From Desulfobacterales bacterium (lineage in GTDB: Bacteria; Desulfobacterota; Desulfobacteria; Desulfobacterales; JASFBJ01), in assembly GCA_030149585.1 (NCBI GenBank), contig JASFBJ010000034.1, positions 1 through 17,201 on the forward strand: a stretch of DNA of 17,201 nucleotides. The letters are read 5' to 3'. Shown in pieces: positions 6,559 through 14,984 of this stretch. A model generated the notes under the pieces. It saw only the letters and a list, made by a program, of their open reading frames with translations. It ran no database searches and was not told the origin of the DNA. The first letter of the stretch is position 1. Each line of letters begins with the position of its first letter. The translations under genes were made by a program, and so were the position numbers.

Positions 6559-8316
6559 TTATCTTTGAGTAACCCGCAATACCTCTTCAATGGTTGTAAC
6601 CCCACTTAAAACCTTGGCAATTCCGTCTTGACGCAGGGTGATCATTTTCCATTTCAAGGCTTCCTCTTTAATCCGAAAAGAATCATAGGTTTTTAATATC
6701 AAATTTTTTAAACCATGTCCCATAACCATAATCTCAAAAATTCCGATTCGGCCCTTATAACCTGTGAATAAACATTTTTCACATCCAACAGCCTTATAAA
6801 TGGTATGCCTTTTTAGCTGCTCAGGAGTAATTCCAATATTTTGCATTGTAATATCCGGTATATATTGCTTTTTACACTCATTGCATAACACACGCACAAG
6901 CCGCTGGGCAACAACGGCAATTACTGCTGATGAAATCAGAAAGGGCTCTACTCCAATATCAACCAGACGCGTTATAGCGCTTGCTGAATCATTGGTGTGC
7001 AGGGTGGAAAATACCAGATGACCGGTCAGGGCTGATTGTACTGCGATTTCAGATGTTTCCCTGTCTCTGATTTCCCCGATTAAAATTACATCTGGATCCT
7101 GACGCACAATAGCTCTAAGTCCTCTGGCAAAGGTTAAATCAATTTTCGGGTTAACCTGAATCTGGCTGATCCCGTATAGCTGATACTCCACTGGATCTTC
7201 AATGGTGATAATATTGATATCCGGTTTATTTATAGAGGATAAAATCGCATACAGGGTTGTGGTTTTACCACTGCCGGTTGGGCCTGTTACCAGAATAATA
7301 CCGTGCGGAGATTCAACCAGTTTTTTAAGCTGGGCCCGGCGTTTTTTAGACAGCCCCAGATCAGACATTTTTAAAACAGAACTTGATTTATTTAATAAAC
7401 GCATAACCACTCTTTCACCAAAGGTGGTGGGTAAGGTGGAAACACGGACATCAAAACTCTGATTGCCGATTTTAGCCTCAAAACGACCGTCCTGTGGCAA
7501 ACGTTTTTCCGCAATATTAAGATTGGACATTACCTTGATTCTGGAGATTAAAGCAGGCTGAATCCATTTGGGAGGCGTTAGCAGGTCATATAAAATACCA
7601 TCCACCCGGTAACGTACCTTAAAGCTGTCCTGAAAGGGCTCAATATGAATATCACTTGCCCGTGCCTTGGTGGACTGGGAAATTATATGATTAACCAGTT
7701 TGATAATGGGTGCGTCACTAATGTCATCGAGCAGGTCAGCAGTATTTTCTATTTCACTTATAATGGTGGTGCCGTTTTCCTCCATATCCTGCACCAGTTG
7801 TTCAGCAGAATCCTGGCTTAAATCATACCAGAGATTAATGGCGGAAAGGATGGCATTTTTTGTTGAAAGAACCAGTTGATAGTCATCAAAGCCGATTAAA
7901 CGGGCCAGATCATCAAGGGGCTGAAAAGAGGCTGGATCGTTAACCGCAATGATAGCCAGGCGTTTATCTTTATCCTCAACCGCGTCCGGCCCGCTCTTTT
8001 GATAAAGCTTTTTCGTTGGGTTGCTTTCCAGAGGCCGAATCAGCATTGGAATCATAATATATTTTTTTAAAAACTGGATCGATATATTTTTGACCAGATC
8101 ATTTCCCAGATTATCCAGAGGCAGTTCCGGCCAGAAAGGAATTTCATATTGAACGCTCAAGGCATCCAAAAGCTGAACTTCGGTCAGAGTTTTTTTTTGC
8201 AGCAGGATCTGGCCTAACTGCCCTCCTTTTTCCTGCTGAATGCGGCCGGCCTCAGCAAAGTCCTCTTCAGACAGGCCATATTTGGTTTTAAGAATATGAG
8301 AAAGATTTTTTATCAT
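6559..8316 (-). CDS. gspE: Type II secretion ATPase GspE
   Basis: Cytoplasmic hexameric ATPase that powers pseudopilus assembly through GspL and GspF. The 585-residue protein has an N-terminal MshEN-type domain (about 1-165, with QLGQILLQKK), an N2 domain with ASDIHIEPF (about 220-227), and the catalytic core. This carries Walker A GPTGSGKT (345-352), an Asp box TIEDPVEY (371-378), Walker B ILIGEIRDRE (about 411-420) and a His box TGHLVFSTLHTND (431-443). A four-cysteine zinc site follows with Cys478/Cys481 and Cys512/Cys515, which is typical of GspE and PilB. Every catalytic motif is intact. It starts one base after the gspD stop. The family also includes the type IV pilus ATPase PilB, but the position after gspC-gspD makes GspE the clear choice. 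Confidence 0.97.
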   Translation of the reverse strand: MIKNLSHILKTKYGLSEEDFAEAGRIQQEKGGQLGQILLQKKTLTEVQLLDALSVQYEIPFWPELPLDNLGNDLVKNISIQFLKKYIMIPMLIRPLESNPTKKLYQKSGPDAVEDKDKRLAIIAVNDPASFQPLDDLARLIGFDDYQLVLSTKNAILSAINLWYDLSQDSAEQLVQDMEENGTTIISEIENTADLLDDISDAPIIKLVNHIISQSTKARASDIHIEPFQDSFKVRYRVDGILYDLLTPPKWIQPALISRIKVMSNLNIAEKRLPQDGRFEAKIGNQSFDVRVSTLPTTFGERVVMRLLNKSSSVLKMSDLGLSKKRRAQLKKLVESPHGIILVTGPTGSGKTTTLYAILSSINKPDINIITIEDPVEYQLYGISQIQVNPKIDLTFARGLRAIVRQDPDVILIGEIRDRETSEIAVQSALTGHLVFSTLHTNDSASAITRLVDIGVEPFLISSAVIAVVAQRLVRVLCNECKKQYIPDITMQNIGITPEQLKRHTIYKAVGCEKCLFTGYKGRIGIFEIMVMGHGLKNLILKTYDSFRIKEEALKWKMITLRQDGIAKVLSGVTTIEEVLRVTQR

Positions 8317-8317
8317 C

Positions 8318-10927
8318 TTAAAGTTTAATTAGAAATCCTTTAATATTATCCTGTTTTAGCTGGATTAATTTATCACGAGCCTGGGCGGAATACTGAAAAT
8401 AACCGATTCTAACCCTGTGCCAGATTTGCCCCTTTACCCGGCCGGTTATAATATACGCGGCATGTCCTTTTGCCTTTAACCTGTTTTTTATTTGTTCAGC
8501 TATTTCAAGATGTTGGGATGAGGCTACCTGGAGCGTATAATTTTTGATTAAATTCAGGTCGTTTGCGGCCGGTTTTTTTGAATTTAGGGTACGTGGATCA
8601 GCAGCCAGATCAGATTCTTGAATCTGTCTGGGTTTAATTTCAGGGGACTGTGCAGATTTCTCGTCTGGTCTCGCTGCCGGTGCCGATGCCGATGTCGGGG
8701 CTTCAGGCAGAGTCAAAACTTCAGGCGACTTGGCATTTAGATCCGGCTGATTGTGTAAAGTTGACTTATCTGGTTGACTTGACCGATCTGGTTGAGTTGA
8801 CTGTTCCGGTTGACTTGACTGTTTGGGCCCGCCTGAAAAATCCGGTTTTATTTTACCCAAAGGATTACCTGCCTCAGTCTCATCCTGCTCAGGCAGCAAA
8901 TCGGGTTTTTCAAGATTCAACAGCGGCTGTTCCTCAGGGTAAAATTTTATTTGACCTTCCCGGATACTTTCAATCTGATCTTTTTTGTCGTGTAATAGAG
9001 TATCAGCCTCAAAAGGGCTTTTAATTACCCTGGGAGTTAAGAAAATAAAAAGATTGGTTTTGTCTTTCCCAGTTGATCGAGATCGAAATAACCAGCCAAG
9101 CAGGGGAATATCTCCTAAACAGGGTACCTTATATTCGACTCGTGAAATATCGTCATCAATCAATCCGCCAATAACCACAGTATTTTTATCTTTCACGATA
9201 ACTGTAGTTTCTATGGTTCGTTTTAAAGTCGTTGGTCGAAAATCGGTAGTGGATTCAAGAGCTGTCACTTCCAGAGAAAGCTTTAACCGAACCATCCGGT
9301 CTTTGCTGATCTGCGGTGTTATTTTTAATGTTTTGCCCACATCTTTATATTCAAAGGAACTAAAGGTATCATTATTGGTAGTAGTGGATTTGGTTTGAAA
9401 AGGAATATTTTTACCAACTGTGATTTTGGCCTCTTCATTATTTGTGGTTAAAATCTGCGGGGTTGAGAGAATATTTACGTCCTTATCCTTTTGATAAGCC
9501 TGAATAACCGCTGATATACTGGGAAAGGGAATACCGCCGATATTCAGGGCTTCACCAAAAACGCCCAGGGCAAAGCCCGGCGGCAGGGGCACAGGAAAAT
9601 TCATATTGGTATTTGGATCATAATTAGGTGTAGAAGTATAACCAGGATCTCCCCCTAATGCACCTCCTCCAAAACCTCCGCCAATGCCGCCGTCTCTGCC
9701 GTCGTAGGAGGCTTCATGCCCTGCAACCCATTCAGCCCCTATTCTAAAGTTTTTGTTTACGTTCACCTCCATAATAAGGGCCTCGATATATACCATTGAC
9801 CGTGGAATATCGATTTTTCGGATGATTTCCTCTAAAACCTGGTAATCTTCCTTATCAGCCATGATAATCAGACTGTTGGTGGCCTTGTCGGCTGTGATCC
9901 GAATTTTGCTGGAAAGCACAGGAGCCAGTTTCTTGCCCCTTACAGTGCTGGATTGTTTCTGGGGAATTTCCTGCAATACCTTGGCCAGATCTTCGGCAGT
10001 GGCATTTTCCAAATAATAAACTCTGATTTTTTCTTCTCCCCTGGGAGTTTTCTTGTCAAGCATCTTGATCAGCTTTTTAATTCTGATAATTTCTTCCTCA
10101 CTGGCAATTACCACAATGGTATTGGTTCTTTCATCTGCCACAAAGGTAATTGGTTTGGAAGATGTACCCTTTCTCACTTTTATCTTTGTTTTAAACACTG
10201 TGTTTAACAGGCTGACCAGTTTACCTGCATCAGAAAACTCTACGGGAATAACGGATATCTCCCTGCCAACTCCAGGAATATCAATGGCTTTTAGAATTCT
10301 TGTGAGCCTCACAAGATTTGAGGCAATATCCGTTATAATTAAAATATTGGTTGAAGGATAAGCCAGTATAATACTGCTTTTGGATATAAGCGGCGTAAAC
10401 AGCCTTTTAATTTCAGCAGGATCCGCATACTTCAAAGGAATGAGCTGGGTTATAACCTTATCTTCGGCTGAACCGGACTCGGCCCTCAGCCTGGTTTCAA
10501 TGCTTTTGGTTCGGGCATCTTTAGCCGGCACTATTTTAATCACCTGACCGGCCTGAACTGTTGCATAGCCATGAACTTCCAGCACGGATTCAAAAACCTT
10601 ATAGGCCTCAGCCAAAGAAATTTTGCCGGGTGAAAGGATGGTAACCTTGCCTTTAACGCGGTGATCAATTACAAAATTTTTACCTGTGAGCTCGCTTATA
10701 AATTTTATAAAAACAGCGATGTCCACATCATTAAAATCAATTGCAACATATTTATTTGAACCCTTTGCACTCTTTTGACTGCCTTTTGATGATTCAGAGG
10801 ATGTGCCTGGTTTAACATCGCCGGCTTTAACGCTGCCTATTGTGATTCCTGTAAAAAAAATAAAAAGCAGGCAGCCGGGAATTAATTTAAACAGGATAAA
10901 TTTAGAAAGGTTCATGTGAAAAATCAT
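8318..10927 (-). CDS. gspD: Type II secretion secretin GspD with C-terminal SPOR domain
   Basis: Outer-membrane channel of the T2SS, 869 residues against a usual 650-750. A signal peptide (about 1-35) is followed by an N0 domain (about 60-145) and N1 (160-220), N2 (225-292) and N3 (297-373) domains. The secretin barrel (about 374-625) carries VYIEALIMEV, a Gly-rich loop (GIGGGFGGGALGG), ILSTPQILTTNNEEA, VPCLGDIPLLGWLFRS and TNLFIFLTPRV. After it comes an acidic and Pro/Gln/Ser-rich linker (about 640-790), then a 74-residue SPOR-like domain (796-869: YTLQVASSQ, AEQIKNRLKAKGHAAYI, WHRVRIGYF). SPOR domains bind peptidoglycan glycan strands lacking stem peptides. The C-terminus of secretins is thought to face the periplasm, so the fusion could hold or place the channel at the wall; that is inference. 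The ATG at 10925-10927 is used; another four codons on would also keep the signal peptide. Confidence 0.95.
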   Translation of the reverse strand: MIFHMNLSKFILFKLIPGCLLFIFFTGITIGSVKAGDVKPGTSSESSKGSQKSAKGSNKYVAIDFNDVDIAVFIKFISELTGKNFVIDHRVKGKVTILSPGKISLAEAYKVFESVLEVHGYATVQAGQVIKIVPAKDARTKSIETRLRAESGSAEDKVITQLIPLKYADPAEIKRLFTPLISKSSIILAYPSTNILIITDIASNLVRLTRILKAIDIPGVGREISVIPVEFSDAGKLVSLLNTVFKTKIKVRKGTSSKPITFVADERTNTIVVIASEEEIIRIKKLIKMLDKKTPRGEEKIRVYYLENATAEDLAKVLQEIPQKQSSTVRGKKLAPVLSSKIRITADKATNSLIIMADKEDYQVLEEIIRKIDIPRSMVYIEALIMEVNVNKNFRIGAEWVAGHEASYDGRDGGIGGGFGGGALGGDPGYTSTPNYDPNTNMNFPVPLPPGFALGVFGEALNIGGIPFPSISAVIQAYQKDKDVNILSTPQILTTNNEEAKITVGKNIPFQTKSTTTNNDTFSSFEYKDVGKTLKITPQISKDRMVRLKLSLEVTALESTTDFRPTTLKRTIETTVIVKDKNTVVIGGLIDDDISRVEYKVPCLGDIPLLGWLFRSRSTGKDKTNLFIFLTPRVIKSPFEADTLLHDKKDQIESIREGQIKFYPEEQPLLNLEKPDLLPEQDETEAGNPLGKIKPDFSGGPKQSSQPEQSTQPDRSSQPDKSTLHNQPDLNAKSPEVLTLPEAPTSASAPAARPDEKSAQSPEIKPRQIQESDLAADPRTLNSKKPAANDLNLIKNYTLQVASSQHLEIAEQIKNRLKAKGHAAYIITGRVKGQIWHRVRIGYFQYSAQARDKLIQLKQDNIKGFLIKL
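8754..8825 (-). repeat. 18-bp in-frame tandem repeats in the GspD linker
   Basis: Three clear units of 18 bp (8772-8789, 8790-8807, 8808-8825, each starting GGTTGA on the plus strand) plus a decayed fourth unit at 8754-8771. They encode a six-residue repeat of the form x-x-S-S/T-Q-P. The period is a multiple of three, so unit gain or loss would keep the reading frame. They also explain why a plus-strand frame stays open here. Confidence 0.75.
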
Positions 10928-10960
10928 ATTATTTTACCATCTCTGATATAGTTTTTGTTT

Positions 10961-11827
10961 TCATTGAATCATATAATTAATGGTTCTTATACTGCCCCGG
11001 CGCTTAACATCTACCTGCACGCTGGAAGAAGTTTTAAGATTTTCATAAAGTTTGAGAGCGTCATCCACGGTCTGGATATTTTCGCCGTCCACTCCCATGA
11101 GAACATCACCGTTTCGTAATCCCATCCTTCTGAAAATAGAGTTTGGCTTTATGCTTGATAATTTTAAACCGCTTGCCTCTCCATTTTCCATATGGGGTCG
11201 TATCTTTATCTGGGTCATTAATTTGCTGATGTCTTTAATTGAATCTTCTATAAGTGAACGTTTTAAATTGATTTTTTGGGTTCTTTTGGCGCCTGGGCGA
11301 GAAAAATTTGCGGTCCGGCCTCTTGTTTTTGTGGAAGATCGGCTGGTTTCAACCTTTTCCATTGTTAAAACTTCATCTTTGCCATTTACTTCCAGGATTA
11401 CCTTTTCTCTCAGGATCATTTTAACAACGGCATCTTCTAATGAATCCCCTTTTTTATAAAGATTCTGTTTTCTGGTTTTTTTCACCTCTATAACCGCGTA
11501 ATTGGTATTACCTTTTCCAAAAACCGTTCCCCACAATTTTAAATTCAGCTCGGTCTGCTTTAAAGCCGCCAGATCAACCTGAGATGCTTTGTCTTTTACC
11601 AAAGTAGCACCTTGCAGATGAAAAAGATTCCGGCTTGTTATAGAGTCATAATAAGACAAAGGCAACACCCTGGCAGAGTGCTGCTCGGCAAAACCAGTTG
11701 AAATCTGTTTTGCGGATTGGGTCTGCCCAATCTGCATTGTGGCAAAATTATAAAAACCGTCCACAAGATAATAGCTGGTTCCTGTAATAAAAAGAATATT
11801 TAAAAAAGTTAATAAATAACGTATCAT
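10961..11827 (-). CDS. gspC: Type II secretion protein GspC
   Basis: Inner-membrane protein that binds the periplasmic N0 domain of GspD and takes part in substrate selection. The 288-residue protein has one N-terminal membrane helix (about 5-25) and a homology region at about 62-158 (SRNLFHLQG, LKLWGTVFGKGNTNYAVIEV, YKKGDSLEDAVV). A basic, Ser/Arg/Thr-rich linker (about 160-190) leads to a C-terminal PDZ domain (about 215-288, GLKLSSIKPNSIFRRMGLRNGDVLMGVDGENI). The ATG overlaps the gspN stop as ATGA, so the two are translationally coupled. The order N-C-D differs from the classical C-D-E start of the operon. Confidence 0.93.
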   Translation of the reverse strand: MIRYLLTFLNILFITGTSYYLVDGFYNFATMQIGQTQSAKQISTGFAEQHSARVLPLSYYDSITSRNLFHLQGATLVKDKASQVDLAALKQTELNLKLWGTVFGKGNTNYAVIEVKKTRKQNLYKKGDSLEDAVVKMILREKVILEVNGKDEVLTMEKVETSRSSTKTRGRTANFSRPGAKRTQKINLKRSLIEDSIKDISKLMTQIKIRPHMENGEASGLKLSSIKPNSIFRRMGLRNGDVLMGVDGENIQTVDDALKLYENLKTSSSVQVDVKRRGSIRTINYMIQ

Positions 11828-12690
11828 TTTAAAGAAAAACCCGGTTTTGCGATAGTGCCGTGAATTTTAAATGAAAGCCCTTTTGCTTTGATAAGCCCAA
11901 CCGAAAACAGTCCTGACGGTAATTTTTTTTTTAAAACTGCGATTAACTTTGGAGTTGGTTTTAAAAGGCCGCTAAGTTTTAAAATACTATTTTCCAGAGG
12001 TTGTCGCAATAATATTATTCCAGCAACTTTACCATTCATCTGAGGACTTTTTAAAGTACAATTTTTAATATCCAAATTTCGATTTCGCAGGATTAAATCT
12101 GTTTCAATTTTTGTAATATCTATCTTTGTAATCGTAAAAAAAGGTGGTTTAAATTTTATTGAACCTTTGGATATGCCCAGAGTGGCGGTTCCATTACCAA
12201 AGAGCCCTTTATTTTTATAAAAAATTTTACCATCTAAAATACCGGATAGTTGATAATCAGTTAAAGATTCCAGGGCTGCCAGATCTTTAATTTGAATTGC
12301 ACCTAACCTTGCTTCAATCTCAATTTGCGATGAATTTTCAGTGGGTTTTAAGCTGGTTTTCCCGACCAGCCTGCCCTTGCCGATTTTACCTTTAAAAACA
12401 AGCTGTTTTTCAGATCCAAAGAGAGTAAAAATTTTGGGCTGAAGTTTTAATTGATCAAAATTGATAATATCCTTTTTTTTATAAGCCAGGTTGAGCTGGT
12501 TAATTTTCAAGCCAGGGGGAAAAACCGGCTTTATCAGATCAACGGATAGTTCCAGCTCCGGACTGGTATTTTCCAGGCTGTTTTTCAAATGAGTTTTTAC
12601 CTGTTCTGAAGGGAACAGATAATACAGAAAAAAAATAACCGCTGTTATCGTATATCCGGCGTATAAAAAAAATTTTCCGGTTTTATTCAT
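11824..12690 (-). CDS. gspN: Type II secretion protein GspN, deltaproteobacterial type
   Basis: The 288-residue protein has an N-terminal membrane helix (about 8-26) ending in a YLFPSEQVK segment, then a long periplasmic region rich in alternating beta strands, such as LKINQLNLAYKKKDIINFD and KSPQMNGKVAGIILL. This fits the GspN group found in deltaproteobacteria and Leptospira, which resembles AsmA-like proteins more than classical GspN. Its exact job is not settled; GspN is dispensable in several T2SS. Position between gspM and gspC supports the call. No good Shine-Dalgarno site is seen before the ATG, and a 55-bp AT-rich gap separates it from gspM. Confidence 0.78.
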   Translation of the reverse strand: MNKTGKFFLYAGYTITAVIFFLYYLFPSEQVKTHLKNSLENTSPELELSVDLIKPVFPPGLKINQLNLAYKKKDIINFDQLKLQPKIFTLFGSEKQLVFKGKIGKGRLVGKTSLKPTENSSQIEIEARLGAIQIKDLAALESLTDYQLSGILDGKIFYKNKGLFGNGTATLGISKGSIKFKPPFFTITKIDITKIETDLILRNRNLDIKNCTLKSPQMNGKVAGIILLRQPLENSILKLSGLLKPTPKLIAVLKKKLPSGLFSVGLIKAKGLSFKIHGTIAKPGFSLK

Positions 12691-12745
12691 AATAATTTAA
12701 ACCAATTCAATTTAGTCGGTCGGGTCTGTTCTATGGCTTTTTGCC

Positions 12746-13273
12746 CTATAACTGCAGGGTTTCTACTTGCAAAATAGAGTTAACCAGGCCCTTTTTTTTA
12801 TCGGTTTTAGATATTGTAATCCTTTTAATCTGAACCATATTTTTTGAGATTTCCACTCGATATAAATAGGAGATCAGCTGTTCCATGGTAATGCCCTGCA
12901 CCTTCATTTCAACCAGCGATATTTTGTAGGGGCTGTTTTTACGAATAGTTGTGGATGGTTTCATATAAACAATCCGATCTTTAATTGATGTTTGCCCTGC
13001 CAGCTGGTCCAGAAAAGAAAAAAGTGTAAAATTTTTACTTCTTTTGGTCAGTTTGCTGCGCGATGATTCAGTATTTTTAATAATTGCGTTATATTGGGAT
13101 TGCAGATTTTGCATCTCGGAAAGGGTCTTTGCCTGGGAAACAAGTCTTCTCTGATACTGCTTTTTCCCGTCAATTATTGGAAAAATAATAAATTGAACGA
13201 TCAATAACAGTACCAGGCATCCCCCCCCGAGACCCACCACCAGTTTTTCTCTTTTCTGCAATTTAACAGCCAT
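12746..13273 (-). CDS. gspM: Type II secretion assembly protein GspM
   Basis: The 175-residue bitopic protein has a short basic cytoplasmic start (MAVKLQKREK), one membrane helix (about 11-34), a coiled-coil-prone segment (about 38-80) and a small C-terminal alpha/beta domain (about 95-175, ferredoxin-like as in GspM and PilO). GspM partners with GspL in the inner-membrane platform. Sequence conservation in this family is weak, so the call relies on topology, length and position between gspL and gspN. It is 84 bp from gspL, and the gap contains AT-rich tandem repeats. Confidence 0.85.
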   Translation of the reverse strand: MAVKLQKREKLVVGLGGGCLVLLLIVQFIIFPIIDGKKQYQRRLVSQAKTLSEMQNLQSQYNAIIKNTESSRSKLTKRSKNFTLFSFLDQLAGQTSIKDRIVYMKPSTTIRKNSPYKISLVEMKVQGITMEQLISYLYRVEISKNMVQIKRITISKTDKKKGLVNSILQVETLQL

Positions 13274-13326
13274 TATCCAGATTCGCCCAATAAATTAATC
13301 TTTGAAGTCCTTAATAGTCTATTTAT

Positions 13327-13368
13327 AATTTATGATTGAGAATTTATAATTGAAAATTTATAACTGAA
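13327..13368. repeat. Three 14-bp AT-rich tandem repeats at the gspL 3' end
   Basis: On the plus strand three adjacent 14-bp units run 13327-13340, 13341-13354 and 13355-13368, with consensus AATTTATAATTGAA and one to three differences. A partial unit lies at 13321-13326. The rightmost unit overlaps the gspL stop codon and supplies its TAA; the others fill the gspL-gspM spacer. Cause and role are unknown. Confidence 0.75.
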
Positions 13369-14800
13369 TTTTTAATTTAAAACGGATTCGTTTCCCTGTC
13401 TTTTCCTGGTTAGCCGAGCTAATGGTCACTTTTTGAAAGAGCTCATCTTTAGCCAGACGGCTTTTTATTTCATCCACCCCATTAAATGTATCTGTACTGC
13501 CGGATATTGTCACGATCTCTGCCCCCACCAAAAATCTGGTAATTTCAAAATCAGTTTTTCCAGGAATCAATTGGCTTATATTATTTAATATATCTATAAT
13601 TTTTATTTGTTCCTGCGATTCTGAGGAACCTGCCATATCTTGCTGTGCCTCTTTTAACTTGACGCGCATCTGTTGCAAAGGGTCAACAATTCTTTTTACA
13701 TCTGGAAAAGTGGCGCTGAAAACCGCCTTGATATTATTATCCAGGGTGGTCAGCTCTTTTTTCAGCAAATAGGAATCAAAAAGAATATTGCTTAAAAAAG
13801 CGCAGATCATCAATAAAAAAAGCAGGCTGCAGCCGATCATGCTGGATCGGTATTCAGTCCAGTGTTTGTTAATAACAGAGCGCCGCTGGCAAAAATTAAT
13901 ACACCTTGTATCGCTGATCTCCAAAGCAGCAAGGGCATAGGCATTATACATCAAATCCGGAAACCAGCCCTGATCATCCTGGATATCTTTTGCAATCTGA
14001 GAATCATAGACAGGATCAACATTTTGTACCGCCAGTTTTAATATTTCAGCCATTTTCTGGATAGCACGTTTTGTTTTAATACCATGTCCTGTAAGATAAA
14101 CTGCTTGAGGAAAAAAATCAGCATCCTGCTTTTGATTTATAGCTGTTAAGGTTTGCTCAATATTAATACACAGCAGTTCAAGTGGATCATGGCCTGCAAC
14201 ATTTCTGGGAAAAATCCGGACCAGATAGAGCTGATTATTATTAATAACAAAAAGCGCGTTCTTTTCATTATCAGTGTCAATAAGCAGTGCTTTGGGCAAA
14301 AATTCCGGTTTTTTTATCAGGCTCAAAACTGCCGGTAAACCGCCGATAGTTACTATTTCCGGTTTTATATGAGCTGATTCCAGGATTGCCAGAAAATTTT
14401 CCAGCCTGGATTTTTCAATTGAGGCTGCCAGTATTTCGGTTTGCTCACCTGTGGTCAAAACCTGAAAATCAAAAGCCAGACTATCAACCGGCTGAGCCAT
14501 AGAAGATTCAAGCTCAAAGGGCAAAATCTGTTTGATTTTTTTTTCATCCTGAAATGGAACCTTAAGATTACGAAATGAAATCCATTCAGCAGGTAAGGAT
14601 GTTATACAAATTACATCAGAAATATCAATCTTTTTTGCAATTATGGCAAGAGCGGATCGTAAACCAGACTGATCGTCATCTTTTGCTGAAAGCGGTGCCT
14701 GAGCAAAACCGGTCAACAAGCTGCTGCGCAAGCTGGTTTTAACCAGGACAGCCGATACCAAATCATAGCGAATATCAAGACCAAGGATTGTGCTGCTCAT
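13358..14800 (-). CDS. gspL: Type II secretion assembly protein GspL
   Basis: The 480-residue inner-membrane platform protein recruits GspE. The large cytoplasmic part (about 1-315) has the actin-like/PilM fold, recognisable from the LGLDIRYDLVSAVLVK start, the LPFELESSMAQPVDSLAFDFQVL block and the LLIDTDNEKNALFVI strand-turn. A single membrane helix spans about 320-342 (MIGCSLLFLLMICAFLSNIL). A coiled-coil-like stretch (about 343-400) follows, and a small periplasmic domain (about 405-480) resembles PilN/GspL C-termini. It works with GspM, encoded next. A 184-bp gap with a REP-like palindrome precedes it. No well-spaced Shine-Dalgarno is visible (AAAGGG is about 13 bases upstream). Confidence 0.92.
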   Translation of the reverse strand: MSSTILGLDIRYDLVSAVLVKTSLRSSLLTGFAQAPLSAKDDDQSGLRSALAIIAKKIDISDVICITSLPAEWISFRNLKVPFQDEKKIKQILPFELESSMAQPVDSLAFDFQVLTTGEQTEILAASIEKSRLENFLAILESAHIKPEIVTIGGLPAVLSLIKKPEFLPKALLIDTDNEKNALFVINNNQLYLVRIFPRNVAGHDPLELLCINIEQTLTAINQKQDADFFPQAVYLTGHGIKTKRAIQKMAEILKLAVQNVDPVYDSQIAKDIQDDQGWFPDLMYNAYALAALEISDTRCINFCQRRSVINKHWTEYRSSMIGCSLLFLLMICAFLSNILFDSYLLKKELTTLDNNIKAVFSATFPDVKRIVDPLQQMRVKLKEAQQDMAGSSESQEQIKIIDILNNISQLIPGKTDFEITRFLVGAEIVTISGSTDTFNGVDEIKSRLAKDELFQKVTISSANQEKTGKRIRFKLKIQL

Positions 14801-14895
14801 AGCTAATTTCGTACCCTTTAAAAAAACTGAATTTAAATATCCAGCTTATATGTTCAAATCTAATCTATTCCAAATAAAAGCATTTTTCGTGCCAG

Positions 14896-14923
14896 GTAGG
14901 GGCGAATGGCCGTTCGCCCCTGT
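14896..14923. repeat. REP-like palindrome between gspK and gspL
   Basis: AGGGGCGAA (14898-14906) and TTCGCCCCT (14913-14921) are perfect inverted arms around TGGCCG. Pairing continues through the centre except for one T-G position, making a near-perfect 24-bp palindrome. It is far more GC-rich than the 184-bp spacer it occupies. Its form matches short repetitive extragenic palindromes. No T run follows on the minus strand, so termination is unlikely. In mRNA it could form a stable hairpin that changes expression of gspL relative to gspK. Nothing else is seen in the spacer. Confidence 0.7.
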
Positions 14924-14984
14924 AAAATTGAATGTAAAAATAAAAACCAAAAGGCCCAGCCAGGATATAATTTTATACTATATT

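Noticed and set aside
8650..9024. Plus-strand open frame of 124 codons opposite gspD
   Set aside because: It is kept open by the in-frame 18-bp repeats and the skewed codons of the GspD linker. The product is repetitive (LTDLVELTVPVDLT) and has no start signal of note.
13321..13368. Possible CRISPR array
   Set aside because: The 14-bp units are directly adjacent without spacers, are AT-rich and overlap a coding end. No cas genes are present.
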